From: Hydrogenophaga sp.
Lineage (GTDB): Bacteria; Pseudomonadota; Gammaproteobacteria; Burkholderiales; Burkholderiaceae_C
DNA length: 64,000 bases
NCBI RefSeq assembly: GCF_011772445.1
Contig: NZ_WVZN01000047.1
Coordinates: forward strand, 236,645 to 300,644
Direction: 5' to 3'
Shown in pieces: positions 36,248 through 44,803 of the stretch (positions are counted from its first letter, which is position 1; each line of letters begins with the position of its first letter). A model generated the notes under the pieces. It saw nothing but the letters and a program-made list of their open reading frames with translations, was not told the DNA's origin and did not search any database. The position numbers and the translations under genes were made by a program.

Positions 36248-36385
36248 TCATTCGTCGTGAAGGATGCGCTCGCCTTCGCGCTCGACGCTGTCGAACTGGC
36301 CCGATTGCAGCGCCCACCAGAACACGCCGATGACGCCGAAGACGATGAGCACCGACAGCGGGATGAGCAGGTAGAGCACGTCCAT
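36248..36385 (-). CDS. ccoS: cbb3 oxidase assembly protein CcoS
   Basis: A 45-residue single-helix protein: MDVLYLLIPLSVLIVFGV, then FWWALQSGQFDSVEREGERI and LHDE. The FWWALxSGQFDDxExxxxRIL pattern is the CcoS signature. Involved in inserting cofactors into cbb3 oxidase. Its ATG is 3 bases after the ccoI stop, so both are likely co-translated. Its stop lies 7 bases from the ccoN Fnr box. Confidence 0.95.
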   Translation of the reverse strand: MDVLYLLIPLSVLIVFGVIGVFWWALQSGQFDSVEREGERILHDE

Positions 36386-36388
36386 GGC

Positions 36389-38665
36389 TCAGCCTTTCGG
36401 AGCCGGATCGGGCCGGCCCAGCCGCCAGGCATTGGCGATGACGAAGAAGGAACTGGCGGCCATGCCCAGGCCGGCCAGCCAGGGCGGCATCCAGCCGATG
36501 AGCGCCAGGGGCACGCACACGGCGTTGTAGACCGCCGCCCAGAGCAGGTTCTGGCGCACCACGCGCCGCGTGCGGCGCGCCTGCACCAGCGTGTCCACCA
36601 CGTCCATGACGCGTCCGCCCTGCACCACCGCATCGCTGCGGGCCTGCGCCAGCGGCGCCGCGCGGCCGATGGTGAAGGAGGCGTCGGCCCAGGCCAGCAC
36701 GGGGCCGTCGTTCAGGCCGTCACCCACCATGGCCACGCGCCAGCCCTGGCGCTGCAGGGCCTGCACCTCGGCGAGCTTGCGTTCGGGCGTGGCCTCGGCC
36801 AGCACGTGGTCCACGCCGGCGGCGTGGCCGATGCGGTGCGCCTGCGCGGCGCGGTCGCCCGACAGCAGCCAGGTCTGCAGGCCCAGCGCTCGCAGGCGCT
36901 GCACGGCCATGCGCGCGTCCTCGCGCAGGCCTTCGCTGAGGGTGATGGTGGCCAGCCAGCCGTGCTCGTCCACCAGGTAGGTGCGCGGCCCTTCGGCGTC
37001 GTGCTCGGGCATGGCGCCGGTGAACAGGGGGGAGCCCAGCCGGAGCAGGCGGCCGTTGGACAGGCGCGCCGACATGCCCTGCCCCGGCTCCTCGTGCCAG
37101 TCGTACAGCGGCTCGTCCGACGGCGTGGCGGCGGCCGCCACGGCGCGCGCCACCGGGTGCAGCGAGCCGCGCGCCAGCGCCGCGGCGAGCGCCAGCACCT
37201 GCGCGCGGTCGGCGCCCTGGCGCAGCAGCACCTCGCGCAACATCAGGTGCTCGCGGGTGAGCGTGCCGGTCTTGTCGAACACCACCGCGTTCACGTTGGC
37301 CATCGACTCCAAGGCTTGCAGGCGGCGCACCAGCACGCCGCGGCGCGCCAGGGCACCGGCCGAAGCCAGCATGGCCGCCGGCGTGGCCAGCGAGAGCGCG
37401 CAGGGGCAGGTGACGATCAGCACCGCCACCGCGATGGCCAGCGCGCGGGAAGGGTCGACCTGCCACCAGGCGAAGGCGGCGGCCCCGGCCGCCAGCATCA
37501 CCAGCACCAGGAAAGGCCCGGCGATGCGATCGGCCAGCACGGCCAGGCGCGGCTTGTCGATGGCGGCGCGCTCCATGAGCCGCACGATCTGGGCGTAGCG
37601 GGTGTCGCTGCCGACGCGGTCCAGCCGCAGGCGAACGGGCCCGGCCAGGTTGAGACTGCCGGCCACCAGCGGCTCACCGGCGCGGCGGGTCTGCGGGCGC
37701 GCCTCGCCGGTGAGCAGGGCCTCGTCGACCGAGGCGCGCGCGTCGAGCAGCACGCCGTCGCCCGGGAAGGCCTCGCCCGCGCGCACGCAGACCACGTCGC
37801 CTGCGCCCAGGCGGCGCACGGAGACGGTTTCGCGCGTGCCATCGGCGCGCTCGCGCTCGCAGGTGGCGGGCAGGCGGTTGATCAGCGCGTCCAGCGCGCC
37901 GGCCGTGCGCTGGCGCAGCCGCGCTTCGAGGTAGCGCCCGCCGAGCAGGAAGAAGACGAACATGGCCAGCGAGTCGAACCAGACCTCGTGCCCCCAGGGG
38001 CCGGTGGGGTCGAAGGTGGCGGCCGAGCTGGCGAGGAAGGTGACCAGGATGCCCACCGACACCGGCGTGTCCATGCCGATGCGCCGGGCTTTCAGGTCGG
38101 CCCAGGCCTGGCGGAAGAACGGGCCACTGGCGAAGAAGACCACCGGCAGGCAGATGACCCAGCTGGCCCAGCGCAGCAACTGCTCGATATCGGGCGGGAT
38201 GTCGCCCGGCGCGGCCACGTACGCGGGCCACGCGTACATCATCACCTGCATCATGCAGAAGCCGGCCACGAACAGGCGCCACAGGGCCTGGCGCGTTTCG
38301 CGCAGGCGCTCGTCGATGGACAGGGCCTGTTGCAGCGGCAGCAGGCGGTAGCCGCGTTTGCCCACGCGCGCGGCGAGTTCGGACAGGCGCGTGCGCGACG
38401 GGTCCCAGCGCAGCTGCAGGCGGCGCGTGCCGGCGTTCACGCGGGCCCGTTCGACGCCGGGGGCGCCGACCAGGGCGGATTCGATGGTGTCGGCGCAGGC
38501 TGCGCAGTACATGCCCTGCACCACCAGCACCGATTCGCGGCTCTCGCCCGCTCCGTCCACGGTCTGCGTGAATGTGGCCTGCTCCACGGGGTCGTCGAGC
38601 ACCGCGAAGTCGTCGGTGACCGTCAGGGCACCCCGATGCTCACTCGACCAGGCGGCGGAACTCAT
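36389..38665 (-). CDS. ccoI: CcoI copper-transporting P1B-type ATPase
   Basis: A P-type ATPase of about 758 residues delivering copper for cbb3 oxidase. Heavy-metal domain with GMYCAACADTIESAL (CxxC), eight helices, transport motif CPCALSLATP, phosphorylation site DKTGTLT, SLHPVARAV (HP motif) and GDGLNDGPVLAWADASF. The LLRLGSP and FFASGPFFRQAW blocks favour the CcoI/FixI group over CopA. Start at MSSAAWSSEH (38665); an upstream ATG at 38697 (MAHLLRVTF) is an alternative. An Fnr box lies upstream, shared with the divergent stress-protein gene. Confidence 0.93.
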   Translation of the reverse strand: MSSAAWSSEHRGALTVTDDFAVLDDPVEQATFTQTVDGAGESRESVLVVQGMYCAACADTIESALVGAPGVERARVNAGTRRLQLRWDPSRTRLSELAARVGKRGYRLLPLQQALSIDERLRETRQALWRLFVAGFCMMQVMMYAWPAYVAAPGDIPPDIEQLLRWASWVICLPVVFFASGPFFRQAWADLKARRIGMDTPVSVGILVTFLASSAATFDPTGPWGHEVWFDSLAMFVFFLLGGRYLEARLRQRTAGALDALINRLPATCERERADGTRETVSVRRLGAGDVVCVRAGEAFPGDGVLLDARASVDEALLTGEARPQTRRAGEPLVAGSLNLAGPVRLRLDRVGSDTRYAQIVRLMERAAIDKPRLAVLADRIAGPFLVLVMLAAGAAAFAWWQVDPSRALAIAVAVLIVTCPCALSLATPAAMLASAGALARRGVLVRRLQALESMANVNAVVFDKTGTLTREHLMLREVLLRQGADRAQVLALAAALARGSLHPVARAVAAAATPSDEPLYDWHEEPGQGMSARLSNGRLLRLGSPLFTGAMPEHDAEGPRTYLVDEHGWLATITLSEGLREDARMAVQRLRALGLQTWLLSGDRAAQAHRIGHAAGVDHVLAEATPERKLAEVQALQRQGWRVAMVGDGLNDGPVLAWADASFTIGRAAPLAQARSDAVVQGGRVMDVVDTLVQARRTRRVVRQNLLWAAVYNAVCVPLALIGWMPPWLAGLGMAASSFFVIANAWRLGRPDPAPKG

Positions 38666-38702
38666 GGGGCCGAAGGTTACTCGCAAAAGGTGCGCCATCC
38701 CC

Positions 38703-38716
38703 TTGACGCAGGTCAA
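38703..38716. promoter_or_regulatory. Fnr box between ccoI and the universal stress protein gene
   Basis: TTGACGCAGGTCAA matches 8 of 10 Fnr half-site positions. If used at -41.5, the plus-strand start would fall about 29 bases before the stress-protein ATG; in the other direction it would fall almost at the ccoI ATG, so the plus direction fits better. Confidence 0.7.
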
Positions 38717-38779
38717 GCCCGGGAGCACCCTGAGGCGCTAGCCTGTGGCTTCGTTTCCATCACCAACGAGGAGAAGAAG

Positions 38780-39223
38780 ATGTACAAGCGAATCCTTGTC
38801 GCCACCGATGGCTCCGAGCTGTCGCAAAAGGCAGTCGACCACGCCTTGTCCCTGGCCGACCTGACCGGCGCGGAGGTGGTCGCACTGAAGGTGGTGCCGC
38901 GCTACCCGCAGACCTATTTCGAAGGCGGTGTGACGCTGGCGGCGGCCGAGGTGGCCCGCATCGAGAAGCAGTGGCAGGCCGAGGCGATGGAGGCCGTGAA
39001 CGCGGTGAAGACGGCGGGCCAGCCGATGGAGGTGAAGGTCAAACCGGTGACGGCCAAAGGCGACCTCATCTCCGAGGTGATCATCGCCACCGCCAAGAAG
39101 CACAAGTGCGACCTGATCGTGATGGCCTCGCACGGGCGGCGCGGCATCAAGCGGCTGCTGCTGGGCAGCGAGACGCAGCAGGTGCTGACGCACTCGCACA
39201 CGCCGGTGCTGGTGCTTCGCTAG
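38780..39223 (+). CDS. Universal stress protein (UspA family)
   Basis: A 147-residue single-domain USP. ATP-binding residues appear in MYKRILVATDGSELS and the C-terminal loop IVMASHGRRGIKRLLLGSETQQVLTHS (GxxG-9x-GS motif). Such proteins bind ATP and act under oxygen limitation or starvation. Start preceded by GAGGAGAAG. An Fnr box upstream supports anaerobic control along with the cco genes. Confidence 0.93.
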   Translation: MYKRILVATDGSELSQKAVDHALSLADLTGAEVVALKVVPRYPQTYFEGGVTLAAAEVARIEKQWQAEAMEAVNAVKTAGQPMEVKVKPVTAKGDLISEVIIATAKKHKCDLIVMASHGRRGIKRLLLGSETQQVLTHSHTPVLVLR

Positions 39224-39257
39224 GCCAGCGCCGCCGACCGGCCCCGCCGGAGAAAGC

Positions 39258-40820
39258 CTAGGCGAACAGGCCCTTGTACTGTTCGCGCAAGAGGTTCTTC
39301 TGCACCTTCCCCATCGTGTTGCGCGGCAGTTCGTTCACCACGAAGCAGCGCTTGGGAATCTTGAAGTTCGCCAATCGGGCCTTCAGCGCGCCGATCAGCA
39401 CGTCGGGATCGGGCTGCCCCTCGGGGCGAGGAATCACCACCGCCACCCCCACCTCGCCAAAGTCCGGGTGCGGCACGCCCACCACCGCGCTCTCCGCCAC
39501 ACCCGGCATCTCGTTGAGTGCGCCCTCGATCTCCGCCGGGTAGACGTTGTAGCCCCCCGAGATGATCAGGTCCTTGCTGCGGCCCACGATGATCACGTAG
39601 CCGCGCTCGTCGATGCGGCCCAGGTCCCCCGTCTTGAAGTAGCCGTCCGTGGTGAACTCCTCCGCCGTCTTCTCGGGCATGCGCCAGTAGCCCGCGAAGA
39701 TGTTCGGGCCCCGCACCTGGATGCCGCCGATCTCGCCGGTCTCCACCGGGCGACCCGCCTCGTCCACCACACGCAGGCTCACGCCCGGCAAGGGGAAGCC
39801 CACCGTGCCGCCCCGTCGCTCGCTCTCCCCGTGGTGGCGGTCATCGGCCGCGTAGGGGTTGGACGTGAGCATCACCGTCTCGCTCATGCCGTAGCGCTCG
39901 AGGATGGTGTGGCCCGTGCGCTCCTGCCACTCGGTGAAGGTCTCGATCAGCAGCGGCGCCGAACCCGAGACGAACAGCCGCATGTTCTTCACCTGATCCC
40001 GCGTGAGCGAGGGCTCGGCCAGCATGCGCGTGTACAAGGTGGGCACGCCCATGAACACCGTGGCGCGTGGGAACAGCCCGATCACGGCTTTCGGTTCGAA
40101 CTTGTTGAGCCACAGCATGGCACTGCCGTTGATGAGCGCGCCGTGGATGGCCACGAACAGGCCGTGCACATGGAAGATGGGCAGCGCGTGGATCAGCACG
40201 TCGCCTTTTTTCCAGCCCCAGTACGACTGCAGCACCCGCGCGTTGCTGAGCATGTTGCCGTGCGTGAGCATGGCGCCCTTGCTGCGCCCCGTCGTGCCGC
40301 TGGTGTAGATGATGACCGCGAGGTCGTCGGCCTGGCAGCGCGCGGGCGCGTGCGTATCGGTGTGGTGCGACGCGCGTTCCAGCAGCGTGCCGCTGCGGTC
40401 CTCGCCCAGCGTGAACACGTGGCGCGTGCCCGCCTTGAAAGCGATCTTGCTGACCCAGCCGAAATTGGCCGGGCTGCACACCACCACGGCGGGCTCGGCG
40501 TTGCCGACGAAGTACTCGATTTCGCCGGACTGGTAAGCCGTGTTGAGCGGCAGGTACACGTGGCCGCTGCGCAGCACCGCCAGGTACAGGATGAGGTTCT
40601 CGACCGACTTCTCCACCTGCACGGCGATGCGTGACTGCGGCGGCAGCTTCAGGCTGTCGAGCAGGTTCGCCAGCATGGCGCTGGCGCGGTCCAGGTCGCG
40701 CCAGCTGTAGCGCAGGCCGTGGCTGGCGCCGCCCACCACCTCCACGGCGGTGGCGTCCAGGTCGGCGGGGAAAGCGGCGCGCAGCGCGGCGAAGAGGTTG
40801 GGGTTCTCGTTGTGGTTCAT
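39258..40820 (-). CDS. matB: Malonyl-CoA synthetase (malonate--CoA ligase)
   Basis: A 520-residue ANL-superfamily ligase. ATP-binding motif IIYTSGTTGRSKGAMLTHGN, ALPIFHVHGLFVA (MatB-like), ERYGMSETVMLTSNPY, the hinge DLGRIDERGYVIIVGRSKD, and the C-terminal lysine region NTMGKVQKNLLRE. The HVHGLF and GRSKDLIISGG blocks match malonyl-CoA synthetases. It activates malonate to malonyl-CoA with ATP. The malonyl-CoA decarboxylase gene and regulator lie in the same cluster, supporting the assignment. Confidence 0.9.
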   Translation of the reverse strand: MNHNENPNLFAALRAAFPADLDATAVEVVGGASHGLRYSWRDLDRASAMLANLLDSLKLPPQSRIAVQVEKSVENLILYLAVLRSGHVYLPLNTAYQSGEIEYFVGNAEPAVVVCSPANFGWVSKIAFKAGTRHVFTLGEDRSGTLLERASHHTDTHAPARCQADDLAVIIYTSGTTGRSKGAMLTHGNMLSNARVLQSYWGWKKGDVLIHALPIFHVHGLFVAIHGALINGSAMLWLNKFEPKAVIGLFPRATVFMGVPTLYTRMLAEPSLTRDQVKNMRLFVSGSAPLLIETFTEWQERTGHTILERYGMSETVMLTSNPYAADDRHHGESERRGGTVGFPLPGVSLRVVDEAGRPVETGEIGGIQVRGPNIFAGYWRMPEKTAEEFTTDGYFKTGDLGRIDERGYVIIVGRSKDLIISGGYNVYPAEIEGALNEMPGVAESAVVGVPHPDFGEVGVAVVIPRPEGQPDPDVLIGALKARLANFKIPKRCFVVNELPRNTMGKVQKNLLREQYKGLFA

Positions 40821-40829
40821 GGGAAGGGC

Positions 40830-41600
40830 TCAGAAGGCGGGTGTGCGCTTGTCCAGGAAGGCGGCGATGCCCTCGCGGTGCTCGGCGTGGCCGGCGTACT
40901 CGTAGGCGCGATCCACCAGCGCGTCGGCGGGGGTGCCGGCGGCCAGTGCGCGCAGGGTCTGCTTGTTCAGGCGCGCGGCCTCTGGCGAGAGCTCGGCCAT
41001 GCGCCGTGCGCGGGTGAGCACCTCGTCGGCCAGCACCGCCTCGGGCACCACGGCGTGCAGGAAGCCGCGCGACAGCATCGTGGGTGCGTCCAGCACCGCC
41101 GCCTGCAGCAGCATCTCGCGCGCCGTGGCCAGGCCGGCCTCACGCGCCACCAGCGCGGCCTCGCGCGGCGCCATGGGAAAACCCAGGCGCGCGATGGGCG
41201 CGCCGAAGCGCGCGGACGCGCTGGCCACGCGGATGTCGCAACAGCTCGCGATCTCCACGCCCGCGCCCATGCAGTGGCCGTCGATCCGGGCGATGACGGG
41301 CTTGTCGCAATCCAGCAGCGCCGACAGGCCGCCCCAGACCTCGCGCTCGTGGAAGTCGCGCAGGCTGTCCTGGTCGAAGCGGAAACCGGGGTACTCGGCG
41401 ATGTCGCCGCCCGCGCAGAAGTGGGCGCCCTCGCCTGCCACGACCAGCACGCGCACATCGGCGCGCGTGGACAGGTCGGCCACGGTCTCGGCGAGTTCGC
41501 GCCACATCGCGCGCGACATGGCGTTGAACTTCGCCGGGCGGCGGATCGTCAGGCGCGCGATGGCGCCGTCGATGGCGAGTTGCAGTCCTTCCGCTGGCAA
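40830..41600 (-). CDS. Enoyl-CoA hydratase/isomerase-family protein
   Basis: A 256-residue crotonase-fold protein. Oxyanion-hole segments HFCAGGDIAEY and GHCMGAGVEIASCCDIRVAS are present; the usual second catalytic Glu is replaced in the region RLGFPMAPREAALV, so the substrate is unclear. It is embedded between matB and the Bug protein, so it may process a malonyl-type CoA ester. The predicted start is TTG at 41600, with GGAG 7 bases upstream and only four bases after the Bug stop; no ATG fits before the conserved strand. Confidence 0.8.
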   Translation of the reverse strand: MPAEGLQLAIDGAIARLTIRRPAKFNAMSRAMWRELAETVADLSTRADVRVLVVAGEGAHFCAGGDIAEYPGFRFDQDSLRDFHEREVWGGLSALLDCDKPVIARIDGHCMGAGVEIASCCDIRVASASARFGAPIARLGFPMAPREAALVAREAGLATAREMLLQAAVLDAPTMLSRGFLHAVVPEAVLADEVLTRARRMAELSPEAARLNKQTLRALAAGTPADALVDRAYEYAGHAEHREGIAAFLDKRTPAF

Positions 41601-41604
41601 TCGA

Positions 41605-42600
41605 TCACTCCAGCTTGGCGCCCGAGGCCTTGACCACCTGCGCCCACTTGCTCACCTCGGCGCTGACGAACTTGCCGAAGGCCGGGCCGGTGACGTCCGG
41701 GAACTCGGCGCCCTGCGCGGCCCAGACGGCCTTGGCCTCGTCCGTGGTGCAGGCCTTGCGAAGCTCCTCGATCGCGCGCGCCTGCGCGTCGGCCGGCGTG
41801 CCCTTGGGCGCCCACACACCGTACCAGGTGGTCACGTTGTACTGGGGCAGGCCCACCTCGGCCGCGCAGGGCACGTCGGGGAAGGCCGGGTTGCGCTTGG
41901 CGCCCGAGACCATCAGGGGCTTGATGCGCCCGCCCTTGATGTGTCCGGCCGAAGAGCCCAGGCCGTCGAACATCATGTCCACATTGCCCGCGATCAGGTC
42001 GGCCAGCGCGGGGCCCGCGCCGCGGTACGGAATGTGGGTGATGAAGGTGTTGGTCTGCTGCTTGAACAGCTCGCCCGCCAGGTGGTGCGAGGTGCCGCTG
42101 CCCGCCGAGGCGTAGTTGAGCTTGCCCGGGCTGGCCTTGACCTGCGCGAGGAAGGCCTTGAAGTCGGGCGCGGTGATGTTCTTCGGGTTCACCACCACCA
42201 CCTGCGGCACGCTGGCCACCAGGATCAGCGGCACGAGGTCGGTCTCGATGTTGTAGTCGAGCTTGGGGTACATGCTGGGGGCGATGGAGTGGTGCACCGC
42301 GCCCATGAACAGGGTGTAGCCATCGGGCGCTGCCTTGGCCGCGATGCTCGCGCCCAGCGTGCCACCCGCGCCGCCCCGGTTGTCGATGACCAGCGCCTTG
42401 CCGGCCAGGCGCGTGAACGACGCGCCCATGGGGCGCGCGAAGGCGTCGGTGCCACCGCCGGCCGGGAACGGCACGACCAGGGTCACCGGACGCGAGGGCC
42501 AGGTCGATTGCGCGCGAACGCCGAGGGTGCCGGCCGGGCCGAGCACGGCGCTGGCGACAGCGGCGCGCAGCAGCGTGCGCCGTTGGAAGGGCTGGTTCAT
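41605..42600 (-). CDS. Bug-family (tripartite tricarboxylate transporter) solute-binding protein
   Basis: A 331-residue periplasmic binding protein. The N-terminus has a Tat-like or Sec signal (RRTLLRAAVASAVLGPAGTLGVRAQ), then WPSRPVTLVVPFPAGGGTDAFAR, the first Bug signature, VIDNRGGAGGTLGASIAAKA and PYRGAGPALADLIAGNVD. Bug proteins bind carboxylates and are very numerous in Burkholderiales. Embedded in a malonate cluster, so malonate or a related dicarboxylate is the probable ligand; membrane components TctA/TctB are not in the window. Confidence 0.87.
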   Translation of the reverse strand: MNQPFQRRTLLRAAVASAVLGPAGTLGVRAQSTWPSRPVTLVVPFPAGGGTDAFARPMGASFTRLAGKALVIDNRGGAGGTLGASIAAKAAPDGYTLFMGAVHHSIAPSMYPKLDYNIETDLVPLILVASVPQVVVVNPKNITAPDFKAFLAQVKASPGKLNYASAGSGTSHHLAGELFKQQTNTFITHIPYRGAGPALADLIAGNVDMMFDGLGSSAGHIKGGRIKPLMVSGAKRNPAFPDVPCAAEVGLPQYNVTTWYGVWAPKGTPADAQARAIEELRKACTTDEAKAVWAAQGAEFPDVTGPAFGKFVSAEVSKWAQVVKASGAKLE

Positions 42601-42651
42601 CTTGTCTCCTTGGTGGTTATGAAGCCGACGGGCCTGGCGCCCAGGTCACCA

Positions 42652-43989
42652 TCAACGGTACAGGGCCTCGACGGCCCCGCCTATCGGGATTTTTCCCGCT
42701 GCCAGCATGGCCCGGTGCTTGTCCAGGCGCCGCAGATCGTAGAGGTAGTTCACCATGAGGCCAAAGGACTGCTTGTTGCCCTTGGCGGAAGGGTCCCCGC
42801 CCCAATGGATGCGCTCGACGCGCGCCCCGTTGCCCAGGTGGAAGCGGGCCACCGGGTCCAGGGGTTTGCCGTCGAGCAGTTCGTGGCCCAGGTAGCGCGC
42901 CGCCCAGGAGAGCAAGGCCTGGCGCTCGGGGGCCTTTTCGTCGAGTTCGCCCCAGCGGTCCCAGGCCGCGAGCAGCTCGGCCGGCGCCTGTTTGGCCAAC
43001 CAGGCGCGCAGCCCGGGAATGGGCGACAGCGTGGCGAAGGTGCGCAGGCGCGGGAATTCTTCCTTCAGCGTGTCCACCACGCGCTTGATCAGCGAGTCGC
43101 CGAAGCTCACGCCGCGCAGGCCCACCTGGGTGTTGCTGATGGAATAGAAGATGGCCGTGGTGGCGCGCGAGAGGTCGGCCGGCGCGGCCGATTCGTCCAG
43201 CAGCGGCGTGATGCTGCCGGCGATCTCGTTCATCAGCGCCACCTCGACGAAGATCAGCGGCTCGCCCGGCAGGCGCGGGTGGAAGAAGCCATAGCAGCGC
43301 CGGTCGCTGTCCAGGCGGTTCTTCATGTCGTTCCAGCCACGCACGTCGTGCACCGCTTCGTAGCGGATGAGTTTTTCGATCAGCGAGGCCGGCGAGTCCC
43401 AGCTGATGCGGCGCAGCTCGAGGAAGCCGACGTCGAACCAGGTGGAGAACATGTACTCCATTTCCACGTCCAGCGCCTGCAGGCGCGCGTCGCTGCGCAG
43501 CGCGGACTGCAGCTCGGCGCGCAGCGCGACGAGGAAGGGGATGCCCTGGGGATTGGCGCTGAAGCGCTGCAGGATGCGCCGACGCGGCGACACGGTGGCG
43601 CGGCGGTAGCGCACCTCGGCGGCGGCCTCGTCGGGCGTGCCCACGGCCGCCTGGTACTCGGCCTGGGCTTTCTTCACCTTCTGCGGGTCGGCCATGAAGT
43701 GCTCGCTCATCAGCAGCCAGAGATCGCGCCGCTGCGCGGGCTCGGCCTGGCCGTACCAGTCGATCAGCGCCTGGGCGCGCCGGCCCCCTTCGACCTCGCT
43801 CACCAGCGGATCGACCACGCCCTTGAGCTGATCGAGCAACTGCCGCAGCGCGCGTGGCGCCAGCGCTTCGCCCTCCTGGCGCAGGCGCGCGCGCAGCCGC
43901 TCGTTTGTGGAGCGCGGCGCGGGGCCCTTCTCCTTGGCGGGCAAGCGCAGCCGCGACACCCGCTCGGCGATCCACTGCCCGGTGTTCAT
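42652..43989 (-). CDS. matA: Malonyl-CoA decarboxylase
   Basis: A 445-residue protein of the malonyl-CoA decarboxylase family. N-terminal helical domain (residues 1-180), then the catalytic acetyltransferase-like domain with ISWDSPASLIEKLIRYEAVHD, RRCYGFFHPRLPGEPLIFVEVAL, STISNTQVGLRGVSFG-like block (FYSISNTQVGLRGVS) and the C-terminal FHLGNGARVERIHWGGD. Converts malonyl-CoA to acetyl-CoA and CO2. With matB it turns malonate into acetyl-CoA. Confidence 0.92.
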   Translation of the reverse strand: MNTGQWIAERVSRLRLPAKEKGPAPRSTNERLRARLRQEGEALAPRALRQLLDQLKGVVDPLVSEVEGGRRAQALIDWYGQAEPAQRRDLWLLMSEHFMADPQKVKKAQAEYQAAVGTPDEAAAEVRYRRATVSPRRRILQRFSANPQGIPFLVALRAELQSALRSDARLQALDVEMEYMFSTWFDVGFLELRRISWDSPASLIEKLIRYEAVHDVRGWNDMKNRLDSDRRCYGFFHPRLPGEPLIFVEVALMNEIAGSITPLLDESAAPADLSRATTAIFYSISNTQVGLRGVSFGDSLIKRVVDTLKEEFPRLRTFATLSPIPGLRAWLAKQAPAELLAAWDRWGELDEKAPERQALLSWAARYLGHELLDGKPLDPVARFHLGNGARVERIHWGGDPSAKGNKQSFGLMVNYLYDLRRLDKHRAMLAAGKIPIGGAVEALYR

Positions 43990-44026
43990 CGGGAAACCTC
44001 CGTGCAGCGCGCTGCGGTGCGGGCGT

Positions 44027-44695
44027 TCATGCGCTCAACCTCGACTTCTGCTGCCGCGCCAGCTCGCGCAGCGCCACGCGCTGGCGCGTGAGGTGGGTGC
44101 GCATGGCGGCCTCGGCGCCTTCGGCGTCGCGCGCCTTCAGCGCGGCGAACACCGCCATGTGCTCGGACAGGCTCTGCTCCAGCCGGCCCGGCGCGTGCAG
44201 CTGCTGCAGCCGCGCCAGCTTGAGGATCTTGCGCAGGTCACCGATGACCTGGGCCAGCCAGCGGTTGTCGGCCAGCGCGATGATGGCCTCGTGGATGGCG
44301 AAATTGATGGCGTAGTAGTCGTTGATGCGCCTGGCCCGCGCGGCGCGGTTGAGCTTGTCGTGCAACTGCTCCAGCGCCACCAGCTCCGCGTCGCTGGCAT
44401 TGCTGGCGGCCTCGAAGGCGCAGCGGCCCTCCAGCAGGGCGATGACAGGAAAAATCTCGTCGAGGTCGCGCTCGGTGATTTCGGCCACGAAGCAGCCGCG
44501 GCGCGGCTCGTGGCGCAGCAGGCCCTCCGCCGTGAGCACCTTCAGCGCTTCGCGCAGCGGTGTGCGCGAGATGCCCAGCGCCTCGCACAGTGCGGGTTCG
44601 TCCAGGTAGCTGCCGGGCGCCAGTTCGCCAGCGAAGATGCGCTCGCGAAGCCGCGAGGCCACTTCATCGTGCAGGGAGTTGAGCACCACGCGCAT
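44027..44695 (-). CDS. GntR-family (FCD domain) regulator of the malonate cluster
   Basis: A 222-residue regulator. Residues 8-75 form the GntR winged helix (ASRLRERIFAGELAPGSYLDEPALCEALGISRTPLREALKVL), followed by an all-helical FCD ligand domain with metal-type residues in NFAIHEAIIAL and LSEHMAVFAAL. It is the first gene upstream of matA on the same strand, the place of MatR in malonate operons. An 8-bp palindrome stands just upstream and may be its operator. Confidence 0.88.
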   Translation of the reverse strand: MRVVLNSLHDEVASRLRERIFAGELAPGSYLDEPALCEALGISRTPLREALKVLTAEGLLRHEPRRGCFVAEITERDLDEIFPVIALLEGRCAFEAASNASDAELVALEQLHDKLNRAARARRINDYYAINFAIHEAIIALADNRWLAQVIGDLRKILKLARLQQLHAPGRLEQSLSEHMAVFAALKARDAEGAEAAMRTHLTRQRVALRELARQQKSRLSA

Positions 44696-44707
44696 TGGTA
44701 ATCATCC

Positions 44708-44715
44708 GTAATTAC
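44708..44715. promoter_or_regulatory. Candidate GntR operator upstream of the malonate regulator
   Basis: GTAATTAC is a perfect 8-bp palindrome with a GTAAT copy 8 bases away, 13 bases before the GntR start, in the gap facing the large unknown-protein gene. A plausible autoregulatory site, no more. Confidence 0.4.
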
Positions 44716-44803
44716 AGCTAATTCTCATAGAAGAACCGGGCGGCTGTCACGGGGAAAACCCGCGCCGCCGACGGGCGGTGCGCCGGTGACGGTTTCGAGA
44801 GGA

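Noticed and set aside
36389..38665. CopA copper-efflux ATPase
   Set aside because: Linkage to ccoS and ccoN and sequence blocks favour CcoI, which supplies the oxidase.
34547..39223. A 1558-codon open frame on the plus strand across the cco genes
   Set aside because: It is antisense to ccoN, ccoS and ccoI; His/Gln/Val-rich composition is that expected of GC-rich antisense codons. Only its last 148 codons (38780-39223) are real, the universal stress protein.
44716..44803. A PIP or hrp box before the candidate effector gene
   Set aside because: TTCG-like half-sites are present but the spacing does not fit the 15-16 base rule.
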